Source: JBASTI01 sp964374025
Lineage (GTDB): Bacteria > Patescibacteriota > Minisyncoccia > Spechtbacterales > HO2-43-30
DNA length: 11,149 nt
NCBI GenBank assembly: GCA_964374025.1
Contig: CAYJWU010000027.1
Span: 1-11,149, forward strand
Reading direction: 5' to 3'
The position numbers were made by a program, and so were the translations under genes. Below, piece by piece: positions 5,111-11,149 of the stretch. How positions within the stretch are numbered: the first letter of the stretch is position 1; each line of letters begins with the position of its first letter. The notes under the pieces are model-generated. The model saw only the letters and a program-made list of their open reading frames with translations, ran no database searches and was not told where the DNA came from.

Positions 5111-7213
5111 TTAAAGCATTGCGATTGGGTCGACATCTATCTTCCACTCGCTCGGCACAACACGCAGAAGCATATTTCGGAGTTTAATATCCGCTATCTT
5201 TGATTTTATCATAATTTGCCAAATATATCGATTATTTACTCGGGGAATAAAAGCGGGAGCTGGCCCAAGAATTTGATAGCTACTGTCGGATAGCTTAAGG
5301 CTCGTCGCTTGTGTCACTAGTTTATTTTTTAGGATCATGGCATCCTGTTCAGCTTTTTTGGGATCCTTGTGTGCGTAGGAAAGATTTATAATTTGGGAAA
5401 ATGGAGGCAAGGACAATTCCCTACGTTGCTCTATTTCAGACATTAGTAGCGTATTAAAGACACATCGAGTGAGGCCCCCTGTCTTTAATGTACTATTTGC
5501 AATGCTTTGTATGATATAGTTATCTACAATGTATGTCTGCAATAGTAACTGCCGAAAACTGACTGTCCCTAATTTGTATAAAATGCGGATTGCCTGTTCT
5601 CTGATTCTAAAATCCGGAAGACTAAGCATGGGGTCAATGGTTATTACTGCTGTAAGCGCCACGCGCGGCAGAAGCGCCTCGTTCAGCATGGCCTGCGTGC
5701 CTATGAGAATGTCAATTTTTTTCATCCTAAAGGCGTCTAGTATCTCCATTTGTTGGCTAAATGTAGGGGCTACATTTAGATCTAATCTCGCGATTGTGCA
5801 GTTCTCCCTTCTTGTTTTGGTTTCCTTCAAAAACTTATCCAGCTCCTGTTCGACGCGCTGGGTTCCCGCTCCGACAAATTTTATTCGGTAGCTTGCGCAT
5901 TCCGGGCAGATATCCGGCGGTTTCTGCCGTTCGCCGCAATGATGACAAATAAGCTTATAGCTTATAGCTCGTAGCTGGTAGCTGGACTGATGGTATACCA
6001 TTGGCACATCGCAATTCGGACATTTTATTACATGTCCGCAATCGCGGCACACAAGGCCGGTATTTAATCCTTTTCGGTTTATAAATAAAATTGCTTGCTC
6101 TTTGCTTTCTACAACACGCGTCAATTGTGTCTGTAATTCTCTGCTAAAAATGGAATAGTTTCCAGTTTTAAGCTCGTTGCGCATATCTATAACTTGAAAC
6201 TTCAATCTGCCCGACTCTCGCTTAATCCCACCCTGATTATATTGCCCATTTTCCACATGTGACATCGATTCTATTGACGGCAAATCAGTCCCCAAAATTA
6301 CCTCCGCGCAAGTTAGCTCCGCAAGTTTGAGGGCGATGGTCTTTGCGTTTATATATGGCTGTTGATCAAAGGATTTATAGAAGGGACTTTCTTCCTCGTC
6401 TATAATAATAAGGCCAAGATTTGATAGCGGTATCGCAAGAGAAGATCGGGTTCCGATTAAGCATTTTACATCCCCCGAATTTGCCTGCCTGCCGGTAGGC
6501 ATGGCCTGCCGGCAGGCAGGCATGGCCTGCTGCCAAATTTTGTATTGCGAAAGATTCGTAAGACCGCTGTGCGCGGTTATTGCGTTTTTGAGACCGGGTA
6601 TTTCTTTTCTAAAGTAGTCAATTTTATACAATTCCGGGACAAGAAAAAGAACTGATTTTTTGTTGTAAAGCGCATTCCGAATCGCTTTTTCGTAAAATGT
6701 GTTCCGGGATTTAGCATTATTGCGGCTGCAGTAGAGGATCGGTTTTTTGCCCTCCGTCGAGGAGGGCATCCTCCGTAGCCTTGCTTTGCAGCTCCGTAGC
6801 TTTATGCGCGGGACTGACGAAGGAGGATGCGCTTCGGAGGGTTCCGCGAGCTCCCCGATAAATTTTTTGGTGGGCTTGCTGAAAATCTGGGGAAGGAGCG
6901 ATCGCATGATAAGTCCAAGGGGTGAATAAAAATAACTTGCAGTCCAAAGGGCAAGTTTGACATAGTGGCGTGGGACGGCCGGATTTTTAGCTATGATCCG
7001 TTCAACTCGCCTTAGCCGAATGTCCGAAATTTTTATTTGCTGTTTTTTATGAGACACCGGGGAGCATGCGGCAACAATACCGAGGGTAATCCGCGATCCA
7101 ATGCGAATTTCTACTACCCCCCCTACCTCGGTTTTTTCAAAAGCAAAATAGTCCAAAACTTGGGGCGCCGGGTGTGGCATTTTTACTAGTGGGATTACGG
7201 ATACGACGTACAT
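5111..7213 (-). CDS. priA: Primosomal protein N' (PriA) with degenerate helicase motifs
   Basis: PriA restarts stalled replication forks by recognising fork DNA and loading the replicative helicase. The 700-aa protein keeps the N-terminal 3'-end-binding domain (1-105), the helicase lobes (about 155-560), both zinc sites (CRDC, CPNC, CHHC, CPEC at 389-439, eight Cys) and the C-terminal domain (LPPF at 602, ILGPAPAFIPRVNNRY at 648-663). The ATPase motifs are poor. The P-loop region reads YCSRNNAKSR (161-170), keeping Lys-Ser but no glycines. Motif II is DEEE (272-275) rather than DEEH. Motif III is GTDLPS. The usual QVAGRAGR of motif VI is replaced by YKLGTVSFRQ (546-555). It may bind DNA and partners without unwinding. 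Three repeat-derived in-frame insertions are present, at about 126-157, 231-245 and 411-421. It is first in the priA-def-fmt unit, and its start lies 20 bases from the divergent glycosyltransferase start. Confidence 0.93.
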   Translation of the reverse strand: MYVVSVIPLVKMPHPAPQVLDYFAFEKTEVGGVVEIRIGSRITLGIVAACSPVSHKKQQIKISDIRLRRVERIIAKNPAVPRHYVKLALWTASYFYSPLGLIMRSLLPQIFSKPTKKFIGELAEPSEAHPPSSVPRIKLRSCKARLRRMPSSTEGKKPILYCSRNNAKSRNTFYEKAIRNALYNKKSVLFLVPELYKIDYFRKEIPGLKNAITAHSGLTNLSQYKIWQQAMPACRQAMPTGRQANSGDVKCLIGTRSSLAIPLSNLGLIIIDEEESPFYKSFDQQPYINAKTIALKLAELTCAEVILGTDLPSIESMSHVENGQYNQGGIKRESGRLKFQVIDMRNELKTGNYSIFSRELQTQLTRVVESKEQAILFINRKGLNTGLVCRDCGHVIKCPNCDVPMVYHQSSYQLRAISYKLICHHCGERQKPPDICPECASYRIKFVGAGTQRVEQELDKFLKETKTRRENCTIARLDLNVAPTFSQQMEILDAFRMKKIDILIGTQAMLNEALLPRVALTAVITIDPMLSLPDFRIREQAIRILYKLGTVSFRQLLLQTYIVDNYIIQSIANSTLKTGGLTRCVFNTLLMSEIEQRRELSLPPFSQIINLSYAHKDPKKAEQDAMILKNKLVTQATSLKLSDSSYQILGPAPAFIPRVNNRYIWQIMIKSKIADIKLRNMLLRVVPSEWKIDVDPIAML
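5948..5986. repeat. AGCT-rich short tandem repeat inside priA
   Basis: Five AGCT cores, spaced 7 to 10 bases apart, alternate with TATA- or GTA-type linkers. On the coding strand this gives SSYQLRAISYKLI, which separates the first two zinc-ligand pairs of PriA from the third. The spacer between the His of MVYH and CHHC is 14 residues, longer than in typical PriA proteins (about 7 or 8). It looks like an in-frame insertion of a short dispersed repeat of a kind found in Parcubacteria-like genomes. Confidence 0.55.
6479..6523. repeat. 45-bp palindromic element inserted in frame in priA
   Basis: Two 18-base units, GCCTGCCTGCCGGTAGGC (6483-6500) and GCCTGCCGGCAGGCAGGC (6504-6521), are inverted copies of each other with one mismatch, joined by ATG. 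On the priA strand the 45 bases encode MPACRQAMPTGRQAN, dropped exactly between WQQA and SGDVKCLIGTRSS, where ordinary PriA proteins run straight from the helix to the IGTRS strand. The reading frame is kept and no stop is introduced, as with the Rickettsia palindromic elements. Confidence 0.85.
6749..6841. repeat. Nested-palindrome repeat element inserted in frame in priA
   Basis: Outer arms CCCTCCG (6750-6756) and CGGAGGG (6835-6841) enclose inner arms GCATCCTCC (6766-6774) and GGAGGATGC (6822-6830). A further small hairpin, CCCTCC-GTCGA-GGAGGG, sits at 6750-6766. On the priA strand it encodes roughly residues 126-154, a low-complexity, Ser/Arg/Lys-rich stretch just before the position of the helicase P-loop. 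It is likely a second family of dispersed repeat; its exact ends cannot be set without other copies. Confidence 0.65.
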
Positions 7214-7217
7214 GGGG

Positions 7218-7223
7218 TATAAT
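7218..7223 (+). promoter_or_regulatory. -10 box (TATAAT) of the WecG-like gene; probable leaderless start
   Basis: A perfect TATAAT lies 10 bases before the ATG at 7234, so transcription would begin about 3 to 5 bases before the start codon. No good -35 box is seen (TTACGG at 7195-7200 at best). The gene has no Shine-Dalgarno. On the opposite strand TATAGT (7230-7225) could serve priA in the same 20-base divergent gap. Confidence 0.5.
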
Positions 7224-7233
7224 TACTATAACA

Positions 7234-7995
7234 ATGCTTATATTAGGCACGAAGGTCCATAATCTCACCTTACCACAGGCGCTAAAAAGAGCGGAAGGGT
7301 TTCTATATGACGGCAAACAACACTACATCGTAACGCCTAATCCCGAAATCGTGCTCAAGGCAAGAGGTGACTCTAAATATCGCGCGATTCTGAACGGGGC
7401 TGGTCTAAGCATTCCCGATGGTACAGGGCTTCTCATCGCGTCAAGGATTTTGTATGGCGCGGAAAAGGGCCTTAAGGCGCGGATTACTGGCGTGGATTTT
7501 ATTCAGGAGTTTATAGGGCATACGCGCTTTGGCGTGGCGCGCCGAGTCCTTTTGCTTGGCGGGAAAAATGGGGCAGCCAAAAAGGCAGCTTCTAATCTAC
7601 AAAAGCGATTTCCTGATACGAATTTTTACGCGTTGGAGAATACGAATAACTCGCATTTGGATTTTGTCATAAAGGAAATTATCCAACCGGATTGCGTGTA
7701 TGTAGGACTTGGCGCGCCAAGGCAGGAAAGATGGATCAATGAAAATCTTTCAAAATATCCGACGGTGAAGATCGCGATGGGCGTGGGCGGCTCGTTCGAT
7801 TTTATTTCCGGCAGCGTGCCCCGCGCGCCGCTTTGGATGAGAGCTTGCGGGGTGGAGTGGTTTTGGCGCCTCGCCGTGGAACCCCGACGTATACACAGGG
7901 CGTTTAACGCGGCGATAATTTTCCCCGCGGTGGTTCTAAAAGAGAAATTAATGGGAAAGTTATCCACAGTTGGCAAACCGCATATAATGTTATAA
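7234..7995 (+). CDS. WecG/TagA/CpsF family glycosyltransferase (GT26)
   Basis: Members transfer a sugar (ManNAc or ManNAcA in the studied cases) from a UDP donor to a lipid-linked GlcNAc at the inner face of the membrane, building enterobacterial common antigen, teichoic-acid linkage units or capsules. Family motifs are all present in 253 aa: TPNPE (34-38), PDGTG (61-65, with the presumed catalytic Asp62), RITGVD (83-88), GLGAPRQE (158-165), GVGGSFDF (183-190) and GVEWFWRLAVEPRR (206-219). I chose the ATG at 7234 because MLILGTKVHN is where the family normally begins and a TATAAT sits just upstream; an in-frame ATG at 7174 would run back across priA. It is the first gene of a glycan cluster. 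The sugar cannot be told from sequence. Confidence 0.93.
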   Translation: MLILGTKVHNLTLPQALKRAEGFLYDGKQHYIVTPNPEIVLKARGDSKYRAILNGAGLSIPDGTGLLIASRILYGAEKGLKARITGVDFIQEFIGHTRFGVARRVLLLGGKNGAAKKAASNLQKRFPDTNFYALENTNNSHLDFVIKEIIQPDCVYVGLGAPRQERWINENLSKYPTVKIAMGVGGSFDFISGSVPRAPLWMRACGVEWFWRLAVEPRRIHRAFNAAIIFPAVVLKEKLMGKLSTVGKPHIML

Positions 7996-7996
7996 T
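7970..7996 (+). promoter_or_regulatory. Possible promoter at the end of the WecG-like gene
   Basis: TTGGCA (7970-7975) lies 15 bases before TATAAT (7991-7996), and a second TATAAT is at 7983-7988. The spacing to the second box is short, so strength is uncertain. It would drive the 67-aa membrane protein with a leader of about 45 bases containing the small ORF at 7995-8051. Confidence 0.35.
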
Positions 7997-8051
7997 GGAA
8001 AAAGTTAAAAATGGTCTGATATTTATTATTATAAGTAATTTAAATATATGA
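7995..8051 (+). CDS. Possible 18-aa coupling peptide
   Basis: ATG 7995-7997 overlaps the stop of the WecG-like gene (TAATG) and the ORF ends with TGA 8049-8051, overlapping the next start (ATGA). The peptide is MEKVKNGLIFIIISNLNI, hydrophobic in the middle. The arrangement would let ribosomes pass from one gene to the next without a Shine-Dalgarno, which neither neighbour has. The ORF is very short in AT-rich sequence and could be chance; only the double overlap speaks for it. Confidence 0.3.
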   Translation: MEKVKNGLIFIIISNLNI

Positions 8052-8251
8052 CTTTATTAATTATTTTGATTCTAATACTCGCGGCCGGAGGCGGAGCATA
8101 TTACTTTTTCTTTATGAAGAAGAAGAGCGCTGGCGGCGGAAACGCTGCGTCTGAAGTAAGCGAGCCAGAGGCGCCGGCAGCGCCATCCGAACCGAGCGCG
8201 CCCGAGGGCGGCGCGGGCGAAGGAGGAAGCAACGAAACGAAGCAGTGGTAA
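8048..8251 (+). CDS. Small single-pass membrane protein with Ala/Pro/Glu/Gly-rich tail
   Basis: The 67-aa protein has one transmembrane helix (about 3-22, LLIILILILAAGGGAYYFFF), then MKKK as a positive-inside stop, then a low-complexity tail of Ala, Pro, Glu, Ser and Gly (about 27-62). The Lys cluster after the helix suggests the tail is cytoplasmic and the N-terminus is outside. The tail is clearly GC-richer than the flanking DNA, which fits low-complexity codons rather than transfer. I do not recognise a family. A strong terminator follows 18 bases after the stop. Confidence 0.6.
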   Translation: MTLLIILILILAAGGGAYYFFFMKKKSAGGGNAASEVSEPEAPAAPSEPSAPEGGAGEGGSNETKQW

Positions 8252-8268
8252 TTTTTTGAATATATTTT

Positions 8269-8305
8269 AAAATCGGCTCCGGCAGTGACGGCGGAGCCGA
8301 TTTTT
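8269..8305 (+). terminator. Rho-independent terminator after the small membrane protein gene
   Basis: A 12-bp perfect stem, AAAATCGGCTCC (8269-8280) with GGAGCCGATTTT (8293-8304), has a 12-base loop and a T-run to 8305. It coincides with the promoter of the next gene: the loop carries the candidate -35 box. Confidence 0.85.
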
Positions 8306-8313
8306 GGTATAAT
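8285..8313 (+). promoter_or_regulatory. Promoter of the GT2 gene, interleaved with a terminator; leaderless start
   Basis: GTGACG (8285-8290, four of six consensus bases) and a perfect TATAAT (8308-8313) are exactly 17 bases apart. The ATG at 8322 begins 8 bases after TATAAT, so the mRNA would start at or within a base or two of the start codon. The -35 lies in the terminator loop and the terminator's right arm fills the spacer. Confidence 0.6.
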
Positions 8314-8321
8314 GACACCCA

Positions 8322-9209
8322 ATGAGGAACCTAAAAGTTTTTATTATCCTCCTCAACTGGAACAACTGGAGTGATACTAAGGAGTGCTTGGAGTCGTTAG
8401 GGAAAGTGCAATACCCTAATTTCGAGGTACTGGTGGTGGACAATGGGTCTTCGCAACCACCCCCGATCCCCCTCCTTCGTAAGGAGGGGGATAATCCTGG
8501 GGTAGGGATGATTGCAAATGGTGATAACCTGGGTTTTGCCGGCGGTAATAATGTCGGCATAAAATATGCGCTCGCGCGCGGCGCGGATTATATTATGTTG
8601 CTTAATAATGATACGATTGTTGCGTCCGATTTTTTGACGGAACTTGTGAAGGCGGCCGAGGGAAGTCCCAGTTGCGGTATTTTGGGTTCGCGGATTTATA
8701 AATACGGAACCGACGAGGTTGCTTTCGAAGGGGGAGCGGTCAATAGATGGCTGAACAAAGCCGAACACGTAAAACTAGCGGTTAGAGAGGTTGATTACAT
8801 CACCGGCGCGGCTCTACTTATAAAACGCGAGGTCATAGAGCGAGTCGGTCTCATGCGCGAGGAATATTTTTTGTATTATGAAGACGTGGATTGGTGTTTG
8901 CGCGCGCGTAAAGCAGGGTACAACTGCGCAGCAGTCAACACAAGCAAGATTTGGCACAAAGTTTCTGCGACAACCAAGGAGGGTTCTCCTTCGTATATTT
9001 ATTATCACACCCGCAATGCCCTAATGCTTGCTAAGTTTAATGGCAGTTTGTTTCAAAAAATCGCGGCCTATGTGCTGGGGGTTTGGATCTTATTGAAACA
9101 GATTGCAAAATTTTTTTTCGTCCCCACCAAGCGAGTGTGGGCGAAAGCTATGACGAGGGGGGTAATTGATTTTTACAGAGGTAAATATGGAAAGTATGAC
9201 ACAAAATGA
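8322..9209 (+). CDS. GT2-family glycosyltransferase (rhamnosyltransferase-like)
   Basis: A GT-A fold enzyme of the COG1216/WbbL type that adds a nucleotide-activated sugar, often dTDP-rhamnose, to a growing glycan on the cytoplasmic side. The N-terminus has the usual VFIILLNWNNWSDTKECLESL (6-26) and VLVVDNGS. Next come NLGFAGGNNVGI (69-80), the metal-binding LNND variant of DxD (94-97), the acceptor-site TGAALLIKREV and the presumed base in EDVDWCLRARKAGY (187-200). At 295 aa the length is normal. Residues about 46-62 (PPPIPLLRKEGDNPGVG) come from a palindromic repeat between DNGS and the NLGFAGG motif. The C-terminal region (about 245-268) is hydrophobic and probably membrane-associated. The start is leaderless. 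The gene overlaps the next by 23 bases. Confidence 0.92.
   Translation: MRNLKVFIILLNWNNWSDTKECLESLGKVQYPNFEVLVVDNGSSQPPPIPLLRKEGDNPGVGMIANGDNLGFAGGNNVGIKYALARGADYIMLLNNDTIVASDFLTELVKAAEGSPSCGILGSRIYKYGTDEVAFEGGAVNRWLNKAEHVKLAVREVDYITGAALLIKREVIERVGLMREEYFLYYEDVDWCLRARKAGYNCAAVNTSKIWHKVSATTKEGSPSYIYYHTRNALMLAKFNGSLFQKIAAYVLGVWILLKQIAKFFFVPTKRVWAKAMTRGVIDFYRGKYGKYDTK
8466..8492. repeat. Palindromic repeat inserted in frame in the GT2 gene
   Basis: Perfect 12-bp arms, ATCCCCCTCCTT (8466-8477) and AAGGAGGGGGAT (8481-8492), flank a 3-base loop. Partly matching outer arms (CCACCCC near 8458, GGGGTAGG near 8500) suggest that the full element covers about 8457-8507. It encodes IPLLRKEG-type residues within a surface loop of the glycosyltransferase, keeps the frame and adds no stop. 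Confidence 0.8.
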
Positions 9210-9730
9210 TTTTTTAGGACCATTGTTTGCACTTCATCCGCTTGTGGTTGCCGCTATTGTATTCCTTGCCGATGGGGGTTTGCTTATTTTGTTTAGCTGG
9301 AAAATAAAATTTGTAAAAGGATTCTTCCGTCAGCCTCAGTTTGTGGTTGGGGGATCTCCTGATATTGCCCCTCGCAGGCTTTTTGGTAACTTTTTTCTAC
9401 CAGCATATCACCAGTCCGACCGATTTAGTTGTTTCTGTAAATTGGATTTATTTCACAGCGCCAATAGCGCTCGCTTTTACCGCACTGTCGGCGTATAGGT
9501 CTTTCTTTGTTATAAAAACGATGCCCACGAACATCTTCATATTCGCTCACCTTATATTCTACTTCCTTATGGGGTATATCTTGCTTAATTTTTTCGCGAA
9601 GGGGCTGCTACAACTTCTATCTAGCTCAACACCGCTTTTATGGGGAATATATATTGGAGTAGCAGCAGCAATGGCCACACATCTTTTATTATTACCACGA
9701 ATTTTTGGTTTTAAGAAATTTCCTAGATAA
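9187..9730 (+). pseudogene. Multi-pass membrane protein, interrupted by a +1 frameshift
   Basis: ATG 9187 has a Shine-Dalgarno (AGAGG, 9177-9181). The first frame gives a hydrophobic N-terminus (HPLVVAAIVFLADGGLLILFSW), then breaks down into non-membrane sequence after about residue 54. From about 9341 the next frame takes over with LLILPLAGFLVTFF and at least three more helices, to the TAA at 9728-9730. Removing one G from the GGGGG run at 9349-9353 joins them smoothly (QPQFVVGDLLILPLAGF) into about 180 aa with about five membrane helices. This could be a sequencing error, a true mutation, slippage, or phase variation at the G-run. No family is recognised. The place between glycosyltransferases suggests a role in glycan or lipid-carrier handling, but this is context only. 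Confidence 0.7.
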
Positions 9731-9749
9731 CTATTAAAATATTGAAAAA

Positions 9750-11069
9750 ATGAGGAATTTGTTTCATGAGCCGATTTGGTTCAGCGCACAATTATTTCAA
9801 CCCCCAACCTTTCCCCAATATAAAGGGAAGAGCAAGGTAGACATCGTTATAGCCGGTGCAGGTATAACCGGTCTTTCTGCCGCGTACCATTTGCTTCGGG
9901 CTGGCTATTCGGTTGCGCTCTTCGAGAAGGAGAAAATAGGAAGCGGCGCCACGGGCGCAAGCACCGGAATTTTAAATCAAGAACTGGATTTGGACCTCAC
10001 GAAGCTTATCGAATGTGGAAGAGCGCAATATGCAGGGGCAATAAGAAAGTTTTCTGAAGACTCGATTCAAGCGGTCGAGGATTTCGTAAAAATCCACAAC
10101 CTTCTATGTGATTTTAAGCGCGTTTCTACACTTACGCTTGTGCGAGATAAAGACACACTAAGCAAGATTGCCGAGGCAGTGACTTTGCAGCAATCCATCG
10201 GGTTTAATGTGAAATTTTTAACTCGCGAGGAGCTCAGGGGAAGACTGGCAGTTAATGCATGGGGTGCCCGAGAGGATGTTAATGATGCAGTCATAGACCC
10301 CTATAGTTTTGTACAGCAGCTAGCTCGGCTAGTAAAAAGCAATGGCGGACTAATATATGAGAACACACCAGTCATTTCATATCATGAAAATGGGCCTGGT
10401 GTAGAATTTGTAACACCTCACGGAGTAATAAATTCTGCATACGGTATAACTGCCTGGGGCGCATCTCCAAAAAATCTTGGGCTATCTTATCCTATCCGCA
10501 CTACTGTAATTGCCACAGAGCCCCTGACAAATGAAAAATTAAAGTCTTTACGGTGGCAAAATGGCGAATCGCTTTTAGATACATACAGAATTTACCATTA
10601 TGCAAGACGTACTGGGGATAATCGGATATTATTCGGAGGGGAAGATGCGGGCATAAATGGCCATGTCGCCAATAAGGACTTAGAGACAGCAGGCATGCTT
10701 CGTAAGAGTCTCGTCAGCTTGTTTCCGCAACTAAGCGATATAAAAATAACCCATGTTTGGAGTGGGGTCTTTGAGCAGACTGCCGACGATTTGCCGTATA
10801 TAAAAAAGGAAGGAAAATGTGGTCGGATATTGATGGCGGGAGGTTACGGGGGAAGCGGTATTGCGCTTGGTTTTATGTTTGGGAAGGAAATATCTCAACT
10901 TACAAAGAATACTTATAGTCCGCTAGAGGAACTATTTGGACTTAAAAAAAGAAATTTGCTCTTCAAGTTATCGTCTAGCCGCTTTATCCCAAATATCTTT
11001 AAAAAATCTGCGGTATCGTTGTATCTAAAATACCTCCATTTTAGGGACTTCATTCAGTATCGAACTTAA
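9750..11069 (+). CDS. FAD-dependent oxidoreductase, DAO family
   Basis: The family oxidises amine or amino-acid C-N bonds using FAD (glycine oxidase, D-amino-acid dehydrogenase, gamma-glutamylputrescine oxidase). The 439-aa protein has the dinucleotide-binding motif DIVIAGAGITGLSAAYHLLRAG (31-52) with Glu59 for the ribose, followed by GSGATGASTG (64-73). RTGDNRILFGGEDAG, HVWSGVFEQTADDLPYI and the C-terminal FAD-contact GGYGGSGIALG (364-374) are as expected. The N-terminal HEPIWFSAQLFQPPTFPQYKG resembles the entry segment of the PuuB/YurR-like subgroup. There is no Shine-Dalgarno, and the ATG lies 19 bases after the upstream stop. The substrate is unknown; within this glycan cluster it may modify a sugar amine or simply be co-located. 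A C-terminal tail of about 60 residues rich in Lys and aromatics follows the FAD domain. Confidence 0.88.
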   Translation: MRNLFHEPIWFSAQLFQPPTFPQYKGKSKVDIVIAGAGITGLSAAYHLLRAGYSVALFEKEKIGSGATGASTGILNQELDLDLTKLIECGRAQYAGAIRKFSEDSIQAVEDFVKIHNLLCDFKRVSTLTLVRDKDTLSKIAEAVTLQQSIGFNVKFLTREELRGRLAVNAWGAREDVNDAVIDPYSFVQQLARLVKSNGGLIYENTPVISYHENGPGVEFVTPHGVINSAYGITAWGASPKNLGLSYPIRTTVIATEPLTNEKLKSLRWQNGESLLDTYRIYHYARRTGDNRILFGGEDAGINGHVANKDLETAGMLRKSLVSLFPQLSDIKITHVWSGVFEQTADDLPYIKKEGKCGRILMAGGYGGSGIALGFMFGKEISQLTKNTYSPLEELFGLKKRNLLFKLSSSRFIPNIFKKSAVSLYLKYLHFRDFIQYRT

Positions 11070-11076
11070 TTTCTAC

Positions 11077-11149
11077 ATGAAAATAGGTATTGATTGCCAC
11101 AATTTAGAAGGACAAAGAACCGGGGTCGGCCGTTATCTTCGGAACTTGC
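11077..11149 (+). CDS. Glycosyltransferase family 4 (group 1), N-terminal fragment
   Basis: Twenty-four codons are visible before the window ends: MKIGIDCHNLEGQRTGVGRY, then LRNL. The pattern MKIxID-x-H/R-x-L-x-G-x-x-TGVGRY is the classic start of GT4 retaining glycosyltransferases such as mannosyltransferases, where the Gly-rich loop contacts the acceptor and donor. It follows the oxidoreductase stop by 7 bases, so it is probably co-transcribed with it. Confidence 0.85.
   Translation, partial: MKIGIDCHNLEGQRTGVGRYLRNL

Noticed and set aside
7960..7968. TTATCCACA, a perfect match to the DnaA-box consensus
   Set aside because: It is a single copy inside the 3' end of the WecG-like coding region, with no cluster of further boxes or AT-rich unwinding element clearly tied to it; chance is sufficient.
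9166..9498. The first frame of the broken membrane gene as a complete 110-aa protein
   Set aside because: After about residue 54 from ATG 9187 it changes to polar, Arg- and Ser-rich sequence, while the next frame over the same bases is a clean membrane protein; the tail is an out-of-frame shadow.

Overview
The window looks like a stretch of a Candidate Phyla Radiation (Patescibacteria, Parcubacteria-like) chromosome. The reasons are compact genes with almost no Shine-Dalgarno sequences, a Cas2/PaaX-like standalone regulator, and several short palindromic repeats inserted in frame inside proteins. The peptides these repeats encode (MPACRQAMPTGRQAN, IPLLRKEG, SYQLRAISYKL) are of a kind I associate with that group. 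TGA is used as a normal stop (end of def), so the UGA=Gly code of Gracilibacteria does not apply. The taxonomic call is inference from style, not from a marker gene.

Layout. Positions 1-97 hold the tail of a probable HU-type DNA-binding protein and its terminator. Positions 109-836 hold a PaaX/Cas2-like gene bracketed by two nearly identical 42-bp palindromes. Positions 864-3787 hold a large lipoprotein (926 aa) that appears to be three tandem trypsin-fold domains whose catalytic residues are largely lost. Positions 3786-7213, on the minus strand, are the conserved cluster priA-def-fmt (replication restart, then removal and addition of the N-formyl group). The PriA here has eroded helicase motifs and carries repeat insertions, and Fmt lacks the N-terminal loop region that normally helps recognise initiator tRNA.

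From 7234 to the right edge, on the plus strand, lies a cell-surface glycan cluster: a WecG/TagA/CpsF glycosyltransferase, a tiny coupled ORF, a 67-aa single-pass membrane protein, a GT2 glycosyltransferase, a multi-pass membrane protein broken by a one-base frameshift in a G5 run, a DAO-family FAD oxidoreductase, and the start of a GT4 glycosyltransferase. Two genes here start within about 10 bases of a perfect TATAAT, which suggests leaderless mRNAs.

The items most worth following up are the palindrome-flanked Cas2-like gene, the triple pseudo-trypsin lipoprotein, and the PriA with both lost ATPase motifs and repeat insertions.
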